This document shows, one piece after another, positions 50,128 to 59,620 of a stretch of 64,000 bases of DNA (position 1 is the stretch's first letter; each line of letters opens with the position of its first letter). Source of the DNA: JBDTCO01 sp039923495 (GTDB lineage: Bacteria > Myxococcota_A > Polyangia > Palsa-1104); the NCBI GenBank assembly GCA_039923495.1, contig JBDTCO010000146.1, positions 18,680-82,679 of the forward strand, read 5' to 3'. The position numbers and the translations under genes were made by a program. The notes beneath the pieces were generated by a model. The model searched no databases and was not told where the DNA came from. It worked only from the letters and a program-made list of their open reading frames with translations.

Positions 50128-51276
50128 TTACTGCTCGAGCTTGTGGCAGGCCTCGACCGCTCGCGTGAAGCACGAGGTGTAGCCGTCCTTGTCCTCCTTC
50201 TCGTAGGCGGTCTTGCGGCACTCGGCGAGATCCTTGCGGATGGACAGCGCGCAATGATGCTCGGACAGCACGAAGCAGCCGGCCTCGGGCTGGAGCGACA
50301 CGCGCTTCTCCGTGCTCGACTTGGTCGACACCGACTTCGGGTTCTCGCTGAACCAGCTATCGACCTGCTTGAACGTGTACATCTCCGCGATCGACACCGG
50401 TCCCGCGTTGATCGTACCGGCCGATGCGCCGCTCCCGTACAGCGAGAGGTCGAGGTAGTAGCAGGCCGTCGACCCGGGGTTGTACAGGTGATCGCCTGCG
50501 AGCACGATCTTGTAGGGATCGGTCTGCGCGGTCGGCGCGCTCGCACCCTCGGCAGACCAGCCGAAGCGGTGCATCCCGAAGGGCACGCGCACGATCGGAC
50601 GGGGCTCGAGCTTCGCGGTGAGCGGCGGCGCGACGATGCTCTTCTTGCCGTCGATCCAGATCTGCACGGCGGTGGGGCCCTCGTTGTCGATGTGCACCTC
50701 GGGGCGCGCGAGGAACGACAGCAGCGTCGAGAGCCCTGCGGCGACGATGAGCGCGAGCGGCCACATCATCGGACCGCCGCGCAGCTGCATCGGCACCGAC
50801 GGTACCTTGTTGCCCTCGCCGAACTGCGCGGCCCATTCGGGACGCGTCATGAAGAAGGTGGTCTTGTCGTTCGTCGCCTTCGAGAGCCATGCACCATACG
50901 GCGCATGCGTCGCGTCCGCCGACCGGCTCGTGAGCGCGAACGCCGCGAAGAGCGCGAGGCCCGTCGGCACCACGATGAGCGCGGCCTGAGGCAAGCCCGG
51001 CACGACGAACGCGAGGCAGGCGAGCAGGAGCGACAGCCCGAGGATGGTCAGCGTCAGCATCGAACGCGCGCGGTTCACCCGCGCCGCGCGTTCGAAGCAG
51101 GCGGTGCAGTACGGGAAGGTGACCGAGCGCGTGCGCCGGCCGCGTCCGATCGCCTTGACCTGGACGCTGCTCGCGATCGTCTTGTCGGCGGGCTCGCCAC
51201 AGCGGCAGCACCTGCCGGGCATGCTGAACTGATCCTGCGCACCGAGGATTGCCGCGAAGCCGCTGATGTCAGCCAT
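50128..51276 (-). CDS. Zinc-ribbon membrane protein of unknown function
   Basis: A 382-residue protein beginning at ATG 51276. The N-terminus has a Cys4 zinc ribbon (CCRCGEPADK ... YCTACFERAAR), then two membrane segments (about 75-115), a third at about 175-190 (MMWPLALIVAAGLSTLLSFL), and a C-terminal extracytoplasmic domain (about 195-382) with several Cys. I do not recognise it. The upstream in-frame starts would extend it into a basic shadow sequence. It lies 46 bp upstream of the HmuY-like gene, same strand. Confidence 0.63.
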   Translation of the reverse strand: MADISGFAAILGAQDQFSMPGRCCRCGEPADKTIASSVQVKAIGRGRRTRSVTFPYCTACFERAARVNRARSMLTLTILGLSLLLACLAFVVPGLPQAALIVVPTGLALFAAFALTSRSADATHAPYGAWLSKATNDKTTFFMTRPEWAAQFGEGNKVPSVPMQLRGGPMMWPLALIVAAGLSTLLSFLARPEVHIDNEGPTAVQIWIDGKKSIVAPPLTAKLEPRPIVRVPFGMHRFGWSAEGASAPTAQTDPYKIVLAGDHLYNPGSTACYYLDLSLYGSGASAGTINAGPVSIAEMYTFKQVDSWFSENPKSVSTKSSTEKRVSLQPEAGCFVLSEHHCALSIRKDLAECRKTAYEKEDKDGYTSCFTRAVEACHKLEQ

Positions 51277-51401
51277 GGGTCGCCAGCGTAGCGTCTTTGG
51301 GAGCCAGCCCACCATCCGAAATTCGGAGGCCACCACCGTCCTCCCGAACGGCAAAGGCCCCTCGACGCGAGGTGCGAAGAGAGGCCAGGCCGTGAAAACA
51401 A

Positions 51402-51600
51402 GGTGGCTAGAGGGGGTGCGGTACTACCAAGTCAAACCAAGTTTGAAGCCAATAAAACGAAGTTAAGTCAGAAGCTTGTAAGCTATCGAGCAAAGGCCAA
51501 GGTGGTGCCAGGCAAGGGTCCGGGAGGGTTAAGCTAGCGAGAAAAGCTAGGGTCACCCGGGTTGTTGGGGAATAGAAGAGCAACCCATGTGCCAGCCACC
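51402..51600 (+). ncRNA. Candidate structured RNA of unknown class (about 200 nt)
   Basis: In the 511-bp gap between divergent genes (51277-51787) sits a purine-rich block with much lower GC than its surroundings (22 of 60 bases are G/C at 51421-51480). Its ends are complementary, GGTGGCT (51402-51408) with AGCCACC (51594-51600). Inside are hairpins TCAAAC/GTTTGA (51432-51446), CTAGC/GCTAG (51534-51550) within CCGGG/CCCGG (51520-51560), and GTTG/CAAC (51561-51584). No open frame fits. It matches no tRNA, SRP, RNase P or tmRNA core that I know. It could be a free RNA or the 5' leader of rng 188 bp downstream; strand is inferred. The flanking bases (51601-51787) show nothing further that I can support. 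Confidence 0.5.
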
Positions 51601-51787
51601 CCGCGCCATTGCGAAAGCGTTGTCATTTCAATGACCGCATGGTACGCGAACGGGTGTCGGACTCCGGTCCCGAACGATCCGCTGTGACAGCGCGGTCATT
51701 CGCTCCCTGAACGTCCTTACCTTTTTGCGTAGCGGCCTCCCGCGCCTCCCGAGGTGACGGGCCCTACGCCCCACGAAGGATTCCCCC

Positions 51788-53505
<1,718 letters not shown>

Positions 53506-53509
<4 letters not shown>

Positions 53510-53877
53510 GCGCACCACGCCCGATCGTGCCTCGCGCCGACCGCATCCAGATCAACCTGGAGTTCGCGTCGGTCGAGGCGTTCATCAACGAGTACGTCGC
53601 GAACATCTCGCACTCGGGCGTCTTCATCCGCAGCAAGGATCCGCTGCCCATCGGCACGCGCGTCGCGCTGAAGTTCACCGTCATCATGGACGAGCTCGAG
53701 ACCATCGAGGGCATCGGCGAGGTCGTGCGCAGCACCACGCGACCGTCCGGCATGGGTGTCGTGTTCGTCGAGCTGACCGAGTACTCACAGGGCCTCGTCG
53801 CGAAGCTCATCACGCAGCGCGCGGTGCGTCGCACGAGCGCGGCACGTGCCACGAAGCGCAGCGGCGGAGCGCGCTGA
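53506..53877 (+). CDS. PilZ-domain protein (c-di-GMP-binding candidate)
   Basis: A 123-residue protein from TTG 53506 with GAGGAAGG just upstream; GTG 53527 is an alternative. It has the beta-barrel pattern of PilZ proteins of the short Myxococcus type (INEYVANISHSGVFIRSKDPLPIGT, then MGVVFVELTE). The usual RxxxR start of canonical PilZ binding sites is not clear (PRADRIQINLEF), so c-di-GMP binding is not assured. It overlaps the rng stop by 4 bp and is followed 2 bp later by the DnaJ-domain gene. Confidence 0.77.
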
Positions 53878-53879
53878 GC

Positions 53880-54356
53880 ATGAGCGTCGGCAAGCGCTTC
53901 CTCGATCTCGCGCGCGGCAACCTCAACATGCTGCTCGAGCGCGCCGCAAAGTCCGAGCTCGAGCAGCGCACCGACGAGGAGCTCACGGCCGAGCTCCAGC
54001 GAAGAAGATCGAGCGAGAACGCGCAGCTCGAGGAGCGTCAGCGCGCCGCGGCGATGGAAGCAGCCGCCAGGGCTCGTGGCGAGAAGCGCTCGATGAGCGA
54101 TCCGCCGAAGAAGCGTGGCACGACGGCGGCTGCCGAAGGCCTCGGTCGAGCGCATCGTCTCCGCGCGCTGTACGCGGAGCTAGGATGCAAGCAGGGCGCG
54201 AGCCACGACGAGCTGAAGAGCGCCTACCGCGCGCTCATGCGCGAGCACCACCCCGACCGTCATGCCGGCAACGCGCAGGAGCAGAAGCGCGCGAGCGATC
54301 GCGCTGCGAACATCACGACGGCTTACGCGGAGCTCGAGCAGCTGCTCGCGAAGTAG
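53880..54356 (+). CDS. J-domain protein
   Basis: A 158-residue protein with a charged, helical N-terminus (SELEQRTDEELTAELQRRRS, likely coiled coil) and a C-terminal J domain (about 97-158) that keeps the HPD motif (MREHHPDRHAGN). J-domain proteins stimulate DnaK ATPase; this one lacks the G/F and zinc regions of DnaJ, so it is a short specialised type. It follows the PilZ gene by 2 bp, forming rng-pilZ-J unit. Its DnaK partner and client are unknown. Confidence 0.8.
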   Translation: MSVGKRFLDLARGNLNMLLERAAKSELEQRTDEELTAELQRRRSSENAQLEERQRAAAMEAAARARGEKRSMSDPPKKRGTTAAAEGLGRAHRLRALYAELGCKQGASHDELKSAYRALMREHHPDRHAGNAQEQKRASDRAANITTAYAELEQLLAK

Positions 54357-54362
54357 GCCGGG

Positions 54363-55355
54363 TCATTCCGAGGGCAGCAACGAGAGGTCTTCCTCGGAGT
54401 ATCCCAGGCGCCTCATTGCGGCGGCCAGCGCCGTAGGCCCGTCGTGCCCGCGCAGGATGCCGTGGAGCTGGTGATCGAGGCGAAACTTCGGCAGCCCGCG
54501 CACGACTGTCGCAAAGTGGGCACGCGCGATCTCGAGCAGGGGCTCGTCGTGGTGGTAGCCGATGGTCGCGAACTTGAGGAAGCGCAACACGTGGCCGGCG
54601 TTCCAGTCGACCCATCCGATGGGATCATCGAGCCACGTGGGCGTGAGCGTGCGCGTGCGCGCGTCGGAGACACCACAGCCGAGGGGATCGAGGATCAGCT
54701 CGGCGACAGGATCGTAGTAGAGCGCGTTCATCGCAAAGTCCCGATGCCGAGCGTCGTCGAGCAGCGAGCCGCCGAAGAGCGACTGCTCACGACCGAAGTT
54801 GAAGCGCTTGCGCAGCACGCGGAGGTCGAGCTGATCGCTCGGCTTTCCCACGAAGAGGATGCCGAGCGGCGGCTCCGAGGCGAGCGCCGGGAGCGCCGCG
54901 TCGCGAGCCGCGTCGTCGACGTGGGTGATCCATGCGGACGTCGCGAGGTCGACGTCGCGCGCGGGAACACCCTGCACCGCGTCGCGCACCGCGCCGCCGA
55001 CCACCAACGTCTCGAATCCAGCCGCACCGATCGCGCGTACGTACTCACCCGCCGTGATCGATCGTCCCTGCACGGCGATGGGTTGCGCCAGCATCGCGTC
55101 GAGACTCGCCTTCTCGCGCACCGAAGGGACGTGGCGATGGGCCGGTGGCACGTGCTCGCGCAGCGCGCGCGCGGTGCCCACGACCGAGACGGACCCGAGC
55201 GGCACGTCGAACGTTTCGCCTTCCCCGTCTACGCGGACAGCGGCCCCCGCCGCGCCGGCGATGTACGCGACGAACCGACCGCGACGACCATCTGCGCACA
55301 GGAGCTGGGCATCGACTGCGATCCGGAGCGCGGATCGTGTGTTCTCGGAGCTCAC
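54363..55355 (-). CDS. CCA/poly(A) nucleotidyltransferase-head protein
   Basis: A 330-residue protein. Its first about 105 residues are unusual (no family match seen). Residues from about 110 hold a class II CCA-transferase/PAP head: VVGGAVRDAVQGVPARDVDLATS with the catalytic DVD, and HRDFAMNALYYDP. The neck after it (VDWNAGHVLRFLKFATIG) only partly matches the usual DPxRxLRAxRF, and there is no long tail. True CCA enzymes are usually longer, so this may be a divergent enzyme, a poly(A)-like transferase or a non-tRNA paralogue. It is convergent with the J-domain gene. Confidence 0.72.
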   Translation of the reverse strand: MSSENTRSALRIAVDAQLLCADGRRGRFVAYIAGAAGAAVRVDGEGETFDVPLGSVSVVGTARALREHVPPAHRHVPSVREKASLDAMLAQPIAVQGRSITAGEYVRAIGAAGFETLVVGGAVRDAVQGVPARDVDLATSAWITHVDDAARDAALPALASEPPLGILFVGKPSDQLDLRVLRKRFNFGREQSLFGGSLLDDARHRDFAMNALYYDPVAELILDPLGCGVSDARTRTLTPTWLDDPIGWVDWNAGHVLRFLKFATIGYHHDEPLLEIARAHFATVVRGLPKFRLDHQLHGILRGHDGPTALAAAMRRLGYSEEDLSLLPSE

Positions 55356-55382
55356 GGCGATGAGCTAAGCACGCGCGGTGTA

Positions 55383-55411
55383 TTTACGCTGCCGTCCGTG
55401 TCCTCTACAAT
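55383..55411 (+). promoter_or_regulatory. Likely sigma-70 promoter of the nucleotidyltransferase gene
   Basis: TTTACG (55383-55388, 4 of 6 to the -35 consensus) and TACAAT (55406-55411, 5 of 6 to the -10) are separated by 17 bases. The start codon follows 42 bp later with AGGAG (55444-55448) between. Good spacing makes it the best promoter call in the window. Confidence 0.6.
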
Positions 55412-55452
55412 ACCCCGAGCCTCCGAGTGCGGGGCCCTCGATAGGAGCCCTC

Positions 55453-56136
55453 TTGAAGGTCGTCATTCTCGCCGCCGGTCTTGGCAATCGCCTGGGTAAC
55501 GCCGTTCCGAAGCCGCTCACGCAGCTCGGGAACGGCCGCTCGATGATGGACATGCAGGTTCGGACCGTGAGCGACCTCGTGGGACGCGATCACGTGTTCG
55601 TCGTCGTCGGATTCAAGAAGGAGCTCATCATGGAGCTCTTCGGCGACCTCACGTTCATCTACAATCCACGCTTCACGCGCGAGAACACCGCGAAGAGCCT
55701 CCTGCGCGCGCTCCGCAAGATCGACGACGACGTGCTGTGGCTGAACGGCGACGTCGTGTGCACCCCTGCCGTGGTGTCGGCAGTCCTGCAACACGGCAAG
55801 TCGTGCATGGCCGTGACCGCGGGTGTGGTCGGCGAGGAGGAGGTGAAGTATCTCCTCGACCCGAAGACGGGCTGCATTTCCGAGGTGTCGAAGGAGGTCG
55901 TCAACGGGCTCGGCGAGGCGGTCGGCGTGAACCTCGTGCGTCGCGAAGACCTTGCCCGCTTTCGCACGCACCTCGAGGCCTGCGCGGACAACGACTACTT
56001 CGAGCGCGGTCTCCAAAGCGCGGTCGCCGACGGCCTCTTGCTGTACGCCGTCGAGGTCGATGCGAAGCAGTGTGTCGAGGTCGACTTCCCGGCAGACCTC
56101 GAGCGCGCGAACGCGCTCATCACGCACTGGGTCTAG
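55453..56136 (+). CDS. NTP transferase, LicC-like (choline/glycerol-phosphate cytidylyltransferase type)
   Basis: A 227-residue enzyme starting at TTG 55453 with AGGAG nearby. The signature MKVVILAAGLGNRLGNAVPKPL is the nucleotide-binding loop of sugar-nucleotide/phosphocholine transferases; the compact length and IYNPRFTRENTAKSLLRAL (a variant of the NxxxxNN-x-S stretch) with WLNGDVV suit LicC-like cytidylyltransferases. Given the glycerophosphotransferase beside it, CDP-glycerol-like or CDP-polyol donor synthesis is plausible but inferred. The last 4 bp overlap the opposite gene (CTAG). Confidence 0.75.
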   Translation: MKVVILAAGLGNRLGNAVPKPLTQLGNGRSMMDMQVRTVSDLVGRDHVFVVVGFKKELIMELFGDLTFIYNPRFTRENTAKSLLRALRKIDDDVLWLNGDVVCTPAVVSAVLQHGKSCMAVTAGVVGEEEVKYLLDPKTGCISEVSKEVVNGLGEAVGVNLVRREDLARFRTHLEACADNDYFERGLQSAVADGLLLYAVEVDAKQCVEVDFPADLERANALITHWV

Positions 56137-57281
56137 CGACGAGCGTTCGCGACGGCTTCCTCGATGCCCACGCGCAGCTGGGCCGGTGAAAGGGTCGGCG
56201 CGAAGACGTGCTTCGCCGCCTCCGCACGCATCGAGCCGAACTTCTCGCGATCGGTGGCGAGCCCACGGTCGATGATGGAGAAGAGTTGCGGATACTCGTC
56301 CGGCGTCACGACCGTGCCGCAACGGAAGAGGTACAGCTCGTGGTCTTCGGACATGTCGCGGTGCTGCTGGTTGAGGAAGAACATCGGACGGTCGAAGCTC
56401 AGAAAGTCGTAGCCGACCGACGACGTGTCGCCGACGAAAACATCACAGAGCGAGAGCAGCGGATAAACGAGCGGGTGCTCCGCGAGGAACAGGACGTTCG
56501 GCCGATCCTGGTGGCGCTCCTTCAGGCGCACGACGTCGGGCACCGACTGGATCGTCATGAGTGGGTGCAGCTTGACGATGAGGTTGTGTTCGTCCGGAAG
56601 CGTCTTCAGCAGGAGCTCGCAACCACTGAAGAACGAGGTCGCGCCTTCTCCTTCGTTCCATGTGGGCGCATACATGATCGTGCGCGCGCCGGGGCGCAGA
56701 TGTCCCTTGCACTCCTCGGCGACGAGCGCGTCGAGCTCGACGCGATGTCGCTCGTAGTAACCGAGGCGCTGGTTCCCGATGGCGAGCGTCTGGCCGAGGT
56801 ACTGCGTGAGGCCGAGCTCGCGGTAGCGGTCCATCATCGCGTCGCCGTACACGAGCGTCACCTGCTCGAAGGCGGAGCGCTTGAGCCACGATGGCTTGCC
56901 CGAGTAGCCGTGCGGACAGAAGACCCACGTGATCGGACGCGCACGCTCCGCGCCGCGCGTGGTCAGCGCCTCCATGATGCCGCGCCACTGCGGCGGCACG
57001 CCGGCTGCAGAAGCGTCGATGCCCGCCGCGATGAACTCGGCCTCGCGGGCGAGGGACGGCTGCGACTGGAACAGCACGTCGTAGCGGCTCGTGATGTCGT
57101 CGGCGGAGAGCTGATCCTTGGGGATGACGTCGATCCGGAGGCCTGGGTAGTAGCGGGCGGCGACCTCGCGGTGCACCTCTTCACACACGATCATCGGCAG
57201 GTCGAGCGCCTCGCAGATGGGTGCGAAGTGGTCGAGAAAATGTACGCGTCCGAGCAGGTTGAGCGCGAGTCCGTTGATCAT
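56133..57281 (-). CDS. CDP-glycerol glycerophosphotransferase family (TagB/TagF-like)
   Basis: A 382-residue enzyme with the family landmarks: CPHGYSGK, RTIMYAPTWNEG, LIVKLHPLM and CDVFVGDTSSVGYDFLSFDRP. In Gram-positive bacteria TagB/TagF transfer glycerol phosphate from CDP-glycerol to make wall teichoic acid. In a Gram-negative host the acceptor is more likely an O-antigen, exopolysaccharide or lipid-linked sugar. It starts with MINGLALNLLG at ATG 57281. The LicC-like gene at its 3' end is the probable donor-synthesis partner though it is convergent. Confidence 0.82.
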   Translation of the reverse strand: MINGLALNLLGRVHFLDHFAPICEALDLPMIVCEEVHREVAARYYPGLRIDVIPKDQLSADDITSRYDVLFQSQPSLAREAEFIAAGIDASAAGVPPQWRGIMEALTTRGAERARPITWVFCPHGYSGKPSWLKRSAFEQVTLVYGDAMMDRYRELGLTQYLGQTLAIGNQRLGYYERHRVELDALVAEECKGHLRPGARTIMYAPTWNEGEGATSFFSGCELLLKTLPDEHNLIVKLHPLMTIQSVPDVVRLKERHQDRPNVLFLAEHPLVYPLLSLCDVFVGDTSSVGYDFLSFDRPMFFLNQQHRDMSEDHELYLFRCGTVVTPDEYPQLFSIIDRGLATDREKFGSMRAEAAKHVFAPTLSPAQLRVGIEEAVANARR

Positions 57282-57324
57282 GTCTGCTCCAATCAGGTGC
57301 CAGCGGGAATCCGTACCATCGAGC

Positions 57325-57341
57325 GGCGATAGCGTATCGCC
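57325..57341. promoter_or_regulatory. Perfect 7-bp inverted repeat upstream of TagB-like gene
   Basis: GGCGATA-GCG-TATCGCC, with a 3-base centre, lies 44-60 bp upstream of the TagB-like start (57281). It may be an operator for a dimeric repressor or a hairpin in the leader. There is no further support. Confidence 0.35.
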
Positions 57342-57400
57342 TAATCACTGCACCGGCACAGACTGTTTCCAGCCGATCACGTTCTCGATGGCATCGACCT

Positions 57401-57690
57401 GCGCCACTGCGACGAGGCGGTACCTGGCCGGGGCTGGCGCGGTCAGGAGAGCAGGACCGGCGGTGCGAGCGGATGCACGTGCAGCACCGAGAAGTCCCAC
57501 ACCAGGTGCGCGACGATCGGCGCGACGGGCCCGCCGGTGAGCCCGCGCCGCGCGCGTGCGCGGCGGCGTAGAGCAGCGCCGCGACACCGGCTGCGGTCGG
57601 CCGCGGAGAGACTCTTGCCGAGCGTCGTCTGCACCACGCCACGCCACACGATCTCCTGCACGGTCGTACGCGAACGGCCGCGCGAGGATC
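57401..57690 (-). pseudogene. Decayed partial copy of the CPBP CAAX protease gene
   Basis: This stretch is a degraded duplicate of 59579-59900. Shared runs include 57475-57525 and 57604-57658 with only a few changes (for example GAGAAGTCCCACACCAGGTG, CACGCCACACGA). The protein-level end LTGGPVAPIVAHLVWDFSVL and WRGVVQTTLGKSLS are still readable, but between them bases are lost and the frame changes. The catalytic EE of the motif is QE here (QEIVWRG against EELVWRG). The N-terminal two thirds of the protease are absent. It lies in a 579-bp gap (57282-57860) with no intact gene. Confidence 0.83.
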
Positions 57691-57860
57691 TCGCACGTCC
57701 ACCTGTGTCGACGACATAGCCGCACACAGGCCCGCATGGTCGTCTGCACACGAGACCTCGGCTCCGCGCCCGATGCGGGCTTTCCTGTGAGTTGCGTCCG
57801 AGGGAAGAATGTTACGTTCAATCAGCTGAATTCGAGGTTTGCTAGCATGAGCCGGCGCGC

Positions 57861-59507
57861 GTGACGAACGAAGCAACCGTCGATTTTCTGTTCAGGGATG
57901 CGCTCGCGCGCTTTCCCGAGCGCGTGCTCCTTCGCGTCGCGAGGGGAGCAGCGATCCTGGGTCACACCTACCGGGACGTCAGCGTCGCCATCTGCGAACG
58001 AGTGGACGTGCTCAGAGCAGCCGGACTGCAACCTGGCGATGTCGCGCTCGCCTGTGAGGAGGACGTGCTCGTCTCCGTCCTCCTCGCGATTGCCTGCGCA
58101 CACGCCGGCGTCGTCCTGCTCCCGGTCCCGCCCAACATCACAGCGGAGCAGTTCCAGGCGATCCGTCTGCGCGTGAACGCGAAGGCGATCCTCGCGGACC
58201 CGATGACTGCGAGCTCCGTCCGCGCCTCCGGTCACGAGCCGCTGGTGTTCGACGACGTCGTCTTGGCGTCGTACACCGACGAGCAGGTCCGTCACGCCGC
58301 ACGAGCACTGCAACACGTGGGGCGACAGCACGATGCTGGCGACGTCTTCCAGCTCGCCCAGTCGTCGGGCACGACCGGCAAGCCGAAGATCGTGGTGCGC
58401 ACCCACACGCCGATCGTGCGGGGTGCACATGCGCTCGCGTTCCACGAATGCGCAGGATCCGCGGAGCGCATCCTGCTCATCCTGCGCACGACGAGGGCGC
58501 TCGGCAGCTTCGTGCTCGCTGCAGCTCTCGCGCGCGCGGCCGAGCTGGCGATCCCCGCTCAGTCGGCGGTCGCATCGCCGGCGGGCGTGCTGGAGCCGAC
58601 GAGGGAAGACCTCGAGCGCCTCGCACCGACCTACCTGGCCATCATGCCCCAAACGCTGCGCAGCCTGGACCGGCAGCGTCGGCTCGCAGATCCGGCCTCG
58701 CCTCTCGTCCCCGAGAGCGTACGCGTGGTCTACCTCGGACCCGTCAGTCACCTCACGAGGGAGGCTCACCTCCTCGAGGAGCTCCAGCGAGCCAGCATCG
58801 ACGTGCGCAGCGGGTACGGCACGAGCGAGATCAGTCCGTTCTGCCTCATGACGCGCCGCATGGCGTGGAGCGTCGACCACGCGTGCGGCACGCCGCTCCC
58901 CGACGTGGAATGGCGGCTCGAGGACGACGAGCTCTGTGTTCGCTCACCGGGCCTCATGCGGGGATATTTTGACGCGCCGGCGCGCCCCGAGTCGGTCTTC
59001 GACACAGACGGCTTTTTTCGCACCGGCGACTGCTTCGAGGTGCGACCGGGCGGCGAGTTCGTGTACCTCGGGCGAAAGGCGGATGCCGTCCGCACGCAGG
59101 ACGGCACCCTCGTACACCTGACCCACCTCGAAGAGCTCATCGAGTGGGGCATCGATGACGTCGCTCAGGTCTTGCTCGTCGCGGCCGGGCGGCCCGGCGT
59201 CGTCGCGCTGCTCGCAGTCGATGCCGACGAGGGAGAAGCACACGCCGCGGACGGGTTTCTCGATGAGAGCTTGCACGCCTCGCGCTACGACGAGATGCGT
59301 CGTCGGATCGCCGAGGTCGTCGGCTCCGACCTCGTACGCGGCGTCGCGCTGTTCAACAGGCGCTTCCCCCAGGCGGCCTACCGCTCTCTGCCGCTCGACT
59401 ACAAGACCTATAGAGATCGTGCCACGCTCGAGCGCGTATACGCGGGGCGCATCGAGGCGCTCTATGCGAGCACCTCGTCGCGCCATGACGACCCGACGTC
59501 ATCCTAG
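57861..59507 (+). CDS. ANL-superfamily acyl-AMP ligase, atypical C-terminus
   Basis: A 548-residue adenylate-forming enzyme with the P-loop LAQSSGTTGKPK (S168-K176) and the A5/A8-like SGYGTSEISPF, TGDCFEVR and YLGRKADAVR. The C-terminal A10 motif (PKT-x-SGKI) is not found; the equivalent is FPQAAYRSLPLDYKTYRDRA, so the catalytic Lys is missing or displaced, which questions full thioester-forming activity. It may only make acyl-AMP or act on an unusual acceptor. The GTG start has a poor ribosome site. Two related CAAX-protease sequences flank it. Confidence 0.78.
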   Translation: MTNEATVDFLFRDALARFPERVLLRVARGAAILGHTYRDVSVAICERVDVLRAAGLQPGDVALACEEDVLVSVLLAIACAHAGVVLLPVPPNITAEQFQAIRLRVNAKAILADPMTASSVRASGHEPLVFDDVVLASYTDEQVRHAARALQHVGRQHDAGDVFQLAQSSGTTGKPKIVVRTHTPIVRGAHALAFHECAGSAERILLILRTTRALGSFVLAAALARAAELAIPAQSAVASPAGVLEPTREDLERLAPTYLAIMPQTLRSLDRQRRLADPASPLVPESVRVVYLGPVSHLTREAHLLEELQRASIDVRSGYGTSEISPFCLMTRRMAWSVDHACGTPLPDVEWRLEDDELCVRSPGLMRGYFDAPARPESVFDTDGFFRTGDCFEVRPGGEFVYLGRKADAVRTQDGTLVHLTHLEELIEWGIDDVAQVLLVAAGRPGVVALLAVDADEGEAHAADGFLDESLHASRYDEMRRRIAEVVGSDLVRGVALFNRRFPQAAYRSLPLDYKTYRDRATLERVYAGRIEALYASTSSRHDDPTSS

Positions 59508-59620
59508 AACTACCGTCGGGAGCTCATGCCTCGCGACGAAAGCTGACCACGGGCGCCGCCGCTGTGCGGGAACGATGAGCGCCACTGCGACGCGGCGGTG
59601 CTTGGCCGGGTGTGGCCCGC

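Noticed and set aside
51402..51600. Retron msr-msd, 6S, tmRNA or RNase P RNA
   Set aside because: No reverse transcriptase gene beside it; no tRNA-like end or tag frame (tmRNA); no GAGGAAAGTCC-type core (RNase P); no single long bulged hairpin (6S).
55045..55370. Arg-rich open frames on both strands near 55.0-55.4 kb
   Set aside because: GC-shadow frames of the CCA-like gene; no motif or ribosome site.
57443..57751. 102-residue frame as a real protease gene
   Set aside because: It mixes a shifted frame, lacks most of the protease and has QE for the catalytic EE; called a pseudogene.
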